NCBI RefSeq assembly: GCF_003994855.1 | Contig: NZ_CP034142.1 | Coordinates: 1,426,001 to 1,490,000, forward strand | DNA from: Marinobacter sp. NP-4(2019) | GTDB lineage: Bacteria > Pseudomonadota > Gammaproteobacteria > Pseudomonadales > Oleiphilaceae | Reading direction: 5' to 3' | DNA: 64,000 nucleotides | In this document: piece after piece, positions 60,372 to 64,000 of the stretch | How the letters are laid out: each line of letters begins with the position of its first letter | Numbering within the stretch: position 1 is the first letter of the stretch | Made by a program: the position numbers and the translations under genes | The notes under the pieces: model-generated | The model's input: only the letters and a program-made list of their open reading frames with translations | Database searches by the model: none | What the model was told of the DNA's origin: nothing

Positions 60372-61538
60372 TTACTTGTTCAGGTACAGCTCTCTGCCGA
60401 TCAGCATGCGGCGGATTTCGGACGTGCCGGCACCGATTTCGTACAGCTTGGCGTCGCGCAGCAGGCGGCCTGTCGGGTATTCGTTGATGTAGCCGTTGCC
60501 GCCGAGCAGCTGGATGGCGTCCAGGGCCAGTTTGGTGGCCATTTCGGCGGAGTAGAGGATGGCGCCGGCGGCGTCTTTTCTCGTGGTTTCGCCGCGGTCC
60601 GCGGACATGGCGACCATGTAGACGTAGGATTTGGCGGTGTTCATCCAGGTGTACATGTCCGCTACTTTGCCCTGTACCAGTTCGAATTCGCCGATGGCCT
60701 GGCCGAACTGTTTGCGTTCGCGGATATAGGGTACGACCACGTCCAGCGCGGCCTGCATGATGCCCAGCGGGCCGCCGGAGAGGACGAGGCGTTCGTAGTC
60801 GAGGCCACTCATCAGGACTTTGGCGCCGTTGCCTTCGCCACCGAGGATGTTTTCACGGGGTACTTTGCAGTCTTCGAACACCAGTTCGCAGGTGTTGGAG
60901 CCGCGCATGCCGAGTTTGTCGAGTTTCTGGTGGCGGCTGAAGCCCGGGTAGTCGCGCTCTACGATGAAGGCGGTGACGCCTTTGGAACCGGCCTGGGTGT
61001 CGGTTTTGGCGTAGATGACGTAGGTGTGGGCATCCGGGCCGTTGGTGATCCACATCTTGTTGCCGTTGAGGACGAAGTGGTCGCCTTCGTCACGGGCGCT
61101 GAGTTTCATGGAGATGACGTCGGAGCCGGCGTTGGGCTCGGACATGGCCAGTGCGCCCACGTGTTCGCCGCTGACCAGTTTCGGCAGGTATTTCTGCTTT
61201 TGTTCTTCGGTGCCGTTGCGGTGAATCTGGTTCACGCACAGGTTGGAGTGGGCGCCGTAGGACAGGCCGACGGAGGCGGACGCGCGGCTGATTTCTTCCA
61301 TGGCGATGACGTGCGCCAGGTAACCCATGTCGGAGCCGCCGTATTCTTCTTTCACGGTAATACCCAGCAGGCCCATGTCGCCCATTTTACGCCACAGGTC
61401 CATGGGGAACTCGTTGTTGCGGTCGATGTCTTCCGCACGTGGGGCGATTTCTGCGGCGGCGAAGCCGTTGACCTGCTCGCGCAGCATGTCCAGTGTTTCG
61501 CCGAGGCCGAAGTTAAGCTCTGAGTATTGTGATTTCAT
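60372..61538 (-). CDS. liuA: Isovaleryl-CoA dehydrogenase
   Basis: This 388-residue acyl-CoA dehydrogenase has GALAMSEPNAGSDVISM (FAD contact), KMWITNGPDAHTYVIYA, GLDYERLVLSGGPLGIMQA with the catalytic Glu at the position used by isovaleryl-CoA dehydrogenases, and QLLGGNGYINEYPTGRLLRD at the C-terminus. It oxidises isovaleryl-CoA to methylcrotonyl-CoA and passes electrons to ETF. It is the first structural gene after liuR. Confidence 0.94.
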   Translation of the reverse strand: MKSQYSELNFGLGETLDMLREQVNGFAAAEIAPRAEDIDRNNEFPMDLWRKMGDMGLLGITVKEEYGGSDMGYLAHVIAMEEISRASASVGLSYGAHSNLCVNQIHRNGTEEQKQKYLPKLVSGEHVGALAMSEPNAGSDVISMKLSARDEGDHFVLNGNKMWITNGPDAHTYVIYAKTDTQAGSKGVTAFIVERDYPGFSRHQKLDKLGMRGSNTCELVFEDCKVPRENILGGEGNGAKVLMSGLDYERLVLSGGPLGIMQAALDVVVPYIRERKQFGQAIGEFELVQGKVADMYTWMNTAKSYVYMVAMSADRGETTRKDAAGAILYSAEMATKLALDAIQLLGGNGYINEYPTGRLLRDAKLYEIGAGTSEIRRMLIGRELYLNK

Positions 61539-61578
61539 TGTTGGCTACCTTGGTCTTCCTAATGGGTTGGCGATGGGC

Positions 61579-62007
61579 CTAGGCCCTCGCTTTTTCTGAT
61601 GCGTTCTGTTTCTCTTTTTTCTTCTGCAGTTCCGCCAGTGCTTCGCGGCAACGGGCTTCTGCGGTGTCCATTTCCATTTCGGCCTGGGCGATGTCGTTCT
61701 TCTGTTGTTCCAGCTGTGCCCGGCGCGCTTCCAGAATTTCCAGCATTTTCAGCAGCTGCTTTTCGTTGCCGCTGAGGGTTTCATCCCACAAATCGAACAG
61801 CTCTTTGGTCTCCGCCAGGGAGAAGCCCATGCGTTTGCCGCGCAGGATGAGTTTCAGGCGCACTCGATCCTTTGAGCTGAATATCCGTGTCTGCCCCCTG
61901 CGGGAAGGCTTCAGCAGGCCCTGATCCTCATAGAAGCGGACGCTTCGTGTTGTAACGTCGAACTCTTTGGCGAGTTCACTGATGCTGTAGGTGCTTTTGT
62001 CTGCCAT
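61579..62007 (-). CDS. liuR: MerR-family regulator of the liu genes
   Basis: The 142-residue protein has a MerR winged helix at about 8-75 (YSISELAKEFDVTTRSVRFY, GLLKPSRRGQTRIFSSKD) and then a long coiled coil for dimerisation. It has no Cys-rich metal site. MerR proteins of this type (LiuR) repress or activate branched-chain degradation genes. It is the first gene of the minus-strand operon and has an operator just upstream. Confidence 0.9.
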   Translation of the reverse strand: MADKSTYSISELAKEFDVTTRSVRFYEDQGLLKPSRRGQTRIFSSKDRVRLKLILRGKRMGFSLAETKELFDLWDETLSGNEKQLLKMLEILEARRAQLEQQKNDIAQAEMEMDTAEARCREALAELQKKKEKQNASEKARA

Positions 62008-62041
62008 AGCGATTTCCTTTTTAGACTAAGGTTAGATAAAG

Positions 62042-62057
62042 TTTACGTAAACGTAAA
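62042..62057. promoter_or_regulatory. LiuR-type operator
   Basis: TTTACGTAAACGTAAA is a 16-base palindrome (TTTACGT-AA-ACGTAAA) in the 194-base region between the divergent liuR and SDR genes. It is close to the LiuR motif described for proteobacteria (recalled, not checked). It lies 35 bases before the liuR start. Confidence 0.7.
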
Positions 62058-62201
62058 GTAAATTTTGGGTGTAAAAGGGACGATTTTCAGAATTGAATTT
62101 TTTAACAAATTTTGTGGCGGAATATGTCATGGCATGGGAGCCGGGCCCGGAGCACACTTTACAACAACCAGTAAACAGTTTCTGACAACAAGGAGAACGC
62201 T

Positions 62202-62963
62202 ATGGAATTCCAGAATGTACCGGCCATTGTGACCGGTGGTGCATCCGGTTTGGGCGAGGGCGCTGCGCGGGCACTGGCGGCTGCGGGCTGTAAGGTTGCC
62301 ATCTTAGATGTTCAGAAAGAGCAGGGTGAAGCCGTGGCCCGGGATATCGGCGGGCTGTTTGTTCACTGCGATGTGACTTCCTCCGAAAGCGCCGAGGCCG
62401 CCCTGGCCAAGGCCCGTGACGCTCACGGTCCCTGTGGTATCGCCGTGAACTGCGCCGGTATCGCGCCGGCGGCGAAGATCCTGGGCCGCGACGGGGTGAT
62501 GCCGCTGGAGAACTTCAGCAAGGTGATTCAGGTCAACCTGATAGGCACCTTTAACATCATGCGTCTGGCGGCAGCGGATATGGCCCAGCGCGAGCCCAAC
62601 GCCGATGGCGAGCGCGGTGTAATTATCTCCACGGCCTCTGTCGCTGCCTATGAAGGGCAGATCGGGCAGGCGGCCTACAGTGCATCCAAGGGCGGTGTGG
62701 TGTCGCTGACTCTACAGGCCGCCCGCGAACTGGCCCGCGAGGGTATCCGCGTGAATACCATTGCCCCGGGGCTGTTCATGACGCCGATGATGGCAGGCAT
62801 GCCCGAGGAAGTGCAGGAGAGCCTGGCGGCCACCCTGCCGTTCCCCAAGCGCCTCGGCAAGCCGGAGGAGTTTGGCATGATGGTGGATCAGATGGTTCGC
62901 AATCCCATCCTCAACGGTGAAGTGGTTCGTCTGGATTGCGCCCTGCGTATGGCGCCCAAGTAA
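62202..62963 (+). CDS. SDR-family 3-hydroxyacyl-CoA dehydrogenase (HSD17B10-like)
   Basis: The 253-residue protein has the NAD motif VTGGASGLGEGAARALAAAG, NCAGIAPAAK, and the catalytic Ser and YxxxK pair in STASVAAYEGQIGQAAYSASK. IAPGLFMTPMMAGMPEEVQE is typical of type II 3-hydroxyacyl-CoA dehydrogenases. It oxidises short or branched 3-hydroxyacyl-CoA with NAD+, for example in isoleucine breakdown. It is divergent from liuR and followed at once by an acyl-CoA dehydrogenase. Confidence 0.9.
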   Translation: MEFQNVPAIVTGGASGLGEGAARALAAAGCKVAILDVQKEQGEAVARDIGGLFVHCDVTSSESAEAALAKARDAHGPCGIAVNCAGIAPAAKILGRDGVMPLENFSKVIQVNLIGTFNIMRLAAADMAQREPNADGERGVIISTASVAAYEGQIGQAAYSASKGGVVSLTLQAARELAREGIRVNTIAPGLFMTPMMAGMPEEVQESLAATLPFPKRLGKPEEFGMMVDQMVRNPILNGEVVRLDCALRMAPK

Positions 62964-62986
62964 GCCCCACCAAACGGGAGAACGTT

Positions 62987-64000
62987 ATGAGCAGTGCAAT
63001 CGATAAAGAAGAACTCGAGATGTTCCGGGAGTCCGTCATCAAGGCCCTGGAAGCCGAGGTGAAGCCCCATTACGAGGCCTGGGAAAAATCAGGCATTGTC
63101 CCCCGTGAACTCTGGAATACCCTGGGTAACGCCGGCATGTTGTGTGTGGATGTGCCGGAGGAGTGCGGCGGCTGCGGCGCGCCTTTCCAGTATTCCGTGG
63201 TCGTCGGTGAAGAGCTGGCGCGCCTGGGATTTGGCGCGCTGTCCACCAACGTGATGGTGCACTCGGACATTGTCGCCCCGTACCTGAGCCACATCGGGAA
63301 CGAGGAACAGAAGCAGCAGTGGCTGCCGAAAATGGTGTCCGGCGAAGCGGTCGGCGCCATTGCCATGACCGAGCCGGGTGCCGGCAGTGACCTGCAGGCC
63401 ATCCGCACCAGTGCCGTGAAAGATGGGGATGACTACATTCTCAACGGTTCCAAAACCTTCATCACCAACGGCCAGCACGCGGACATGGTGATTGTCGCGG
63501 CCAAGACCGACCCCAGCGCCGGCGCCCGGGGCATCAGCCTGTTCCTGGTGGACACCTCCCTGCCGGGTTACAGCAAGGGTCGCAACCTGGACAAGATCGG
63601 ACAGCATTCCGGCGACACCTCGGAGCTGTTCTTCTCCGACATGCGCATCCCTGCCTCCGCGTTGCTTGGCGAAGAAGGGCAGGGCTTTATGTACCTGATG
63701 CGGGAACTGCCCCGCGAGCGCCTGGTGATCGGCGCCCTTGGCGTGGCTGCTGCCCGCGGCGCGCTGGACCTGACGATCGCCTACGCCCAGGAGCGGGAAC
63801 TGTTCGGCCAGAAACTGGCCCAACTGCAGAACACCCGCTTTGAAATTGCCCGCATGGAAACCGATTACCGGGTGAATAAGGCCTTCGTGGACCAGTGCAT
63901 CAGTGAATACGAACGCGGTGAACTGGATGCCCCGACGGCGTCCATGGCCAAGTACAGCGCCACCGAGATGCAGTGCCGGGTAGCGGATGGCTGTCTGCAG
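62987..64000 (+). CDS. Acyl-CoA dehydrogenase, cut by the window end
   Basis: From the ATG at 62987, with GGGAG 6 bases upstream, 338 codons run open to the window edge, so the last 40-50 residues are missing. Acyl-CoA dehydrogenase blocks are present: VGAIAMTEPGAGSDLQAI, SKTFITNGQHADMVIVAAK, and RELPRERLVIGALGVAAARG. The typical acceptor-side Gly-rich C-terminus is outside the window. It probably works with the SDR enzyme upstream in short- or branched-chain acyl-CoA oxidation. Confidence 0.92.
   Translation, partial: MSSAIDKEELEMFRESVIKALEAEVKPHYEAWEKSGIVPRELWNTLGNAGMLCVDVPEECGGCGAPFQYSVVVGEELARLGFGALSTNVMVHSDIVAPYLSHIGNEEQKQQWLPKMVSGEAVGAIAMTEPGAGSDLQAIRTSAVKDGDDYILNGSKTFITNGQHADMVIVAAKTDPSAGARGISLFLVDTSLPGYSKGRNLDKIGQHSGDTSELFFSDMRIPASALLGEEGQGFMYLMRELPRERLVIGALGVAAARGALDLTIAYAQERELFGQKLAQLQNTRFEIARMETDYRVNKAFVDQCISEYERGELDAPTASMAKYSATEMQCRVADGCLQ

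Noticed and set aside
58712..61523. Long plus-strand open frames opposite liuB and liuA
   Set aside because: Antisense shadows of GC-rich genes; their translations are low-complexity (Val/Gly/Phe-rich) and match nothing.
1..64000. CRISPR array, tRNA or rRNA genes
   Set aside because: No regularly spaced direct repeats, no cloverleaf with a conserved T-arm and no rRNA sequence were noticed. This was by reading only, without a dedicated search.

Overview
The window looks like a chromosomal piece of a marine, hydrocarbon- or aromatic-degrading gammaproteobacterium, perhaps close to Marinobacter. This is inferred from the complete liu (leucine/isovalerate) operon, the DUF2959 lipoprotein, the DUF1302/DUF1329 envelope proteins and the moderate-to-high GC. 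No rRNA or tRNA was found to confirm it.

Region 1 (1-6.8 kb): the start of a CPA2 cation/proton antiporter and a P-type cation ATPase, then a scoAB-type CoA-transferase pair divergent from a LysR regulator, and an orphan ABC ATPase.

Region 2 (7-31.5 kb): two related catabolic gene sets. Each encodes an FAH-family hydrolase, a TfdB-like flavin monooxygenase, a two-domain extradiol-type dioxygenase, a DUF1302 outer-membrane protein, a DUF1329 periplasmic protein, a YCF48-like beta-propeller and an MMPL/RND transporter. Set 1 surrounds a GntR/FCD regulator and has a frameshifted propeller gene. Set 2 adds a Tat-exported KstD-like flavoprotein, a cytochrome c and a SnoaL-like protein. Likely logic: envelope proteins move a hydrophobic compound, the flavoprotein and cytochrome desaturate it, then hydroxylation, ring cleavage and hydrolysis follow, with products possibly activated by the CoA-transferase. 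AT-rich operator-like sequences recur before the main transcription units. Several intercistronic gaps hold perfect hairpins.

Region 3 (31.6-44.6 kb): ordinary chromosomal genes (malic enzyme, VOC/YCII proteins, MFS transporter, GST, HxlR and AraC regulators, nitrilase, aldo/keto reductase) plus a 669-residue protein of unknown family with a papain-like Gln-Cys-His-Asn pattern.

Region 4 (44.6-52.3 kb): a lower-GC accessory island, all genes on the minus strand and separated by attC-like recombination sites. It reads as an integron cassette array without an integrase in the window. A 3' remnant of a group II intron lies at its left edge. The cassettes encode a PD-(D/E)XK-like nuclease, four unknown proteins (three clearly membrane-associated), an HNH protein, and what appears to be a complete retron: a PRTase/winged-helix effector, a structured msr-msd RNA with a 25-bp a1/a2 stem, and a reverse transcriptase. 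The retron sits between two attC-like sites, so it appears to be a mobile gene cassette. This is the most interesting system in the window.

Region 5 (52.5-64 kb): acyl-CoA synthetase, an AhpD-like protein and liuE-D-C-B-A with the MerR regulator liuR on the minus strand. Divergent from liuR are an SDR-type 3-hydroxyacyl-CoA dehydrogenase and an acyl-CoA dehydrogenase cut by the window end. A LiuR-type operator lies between the two directions.
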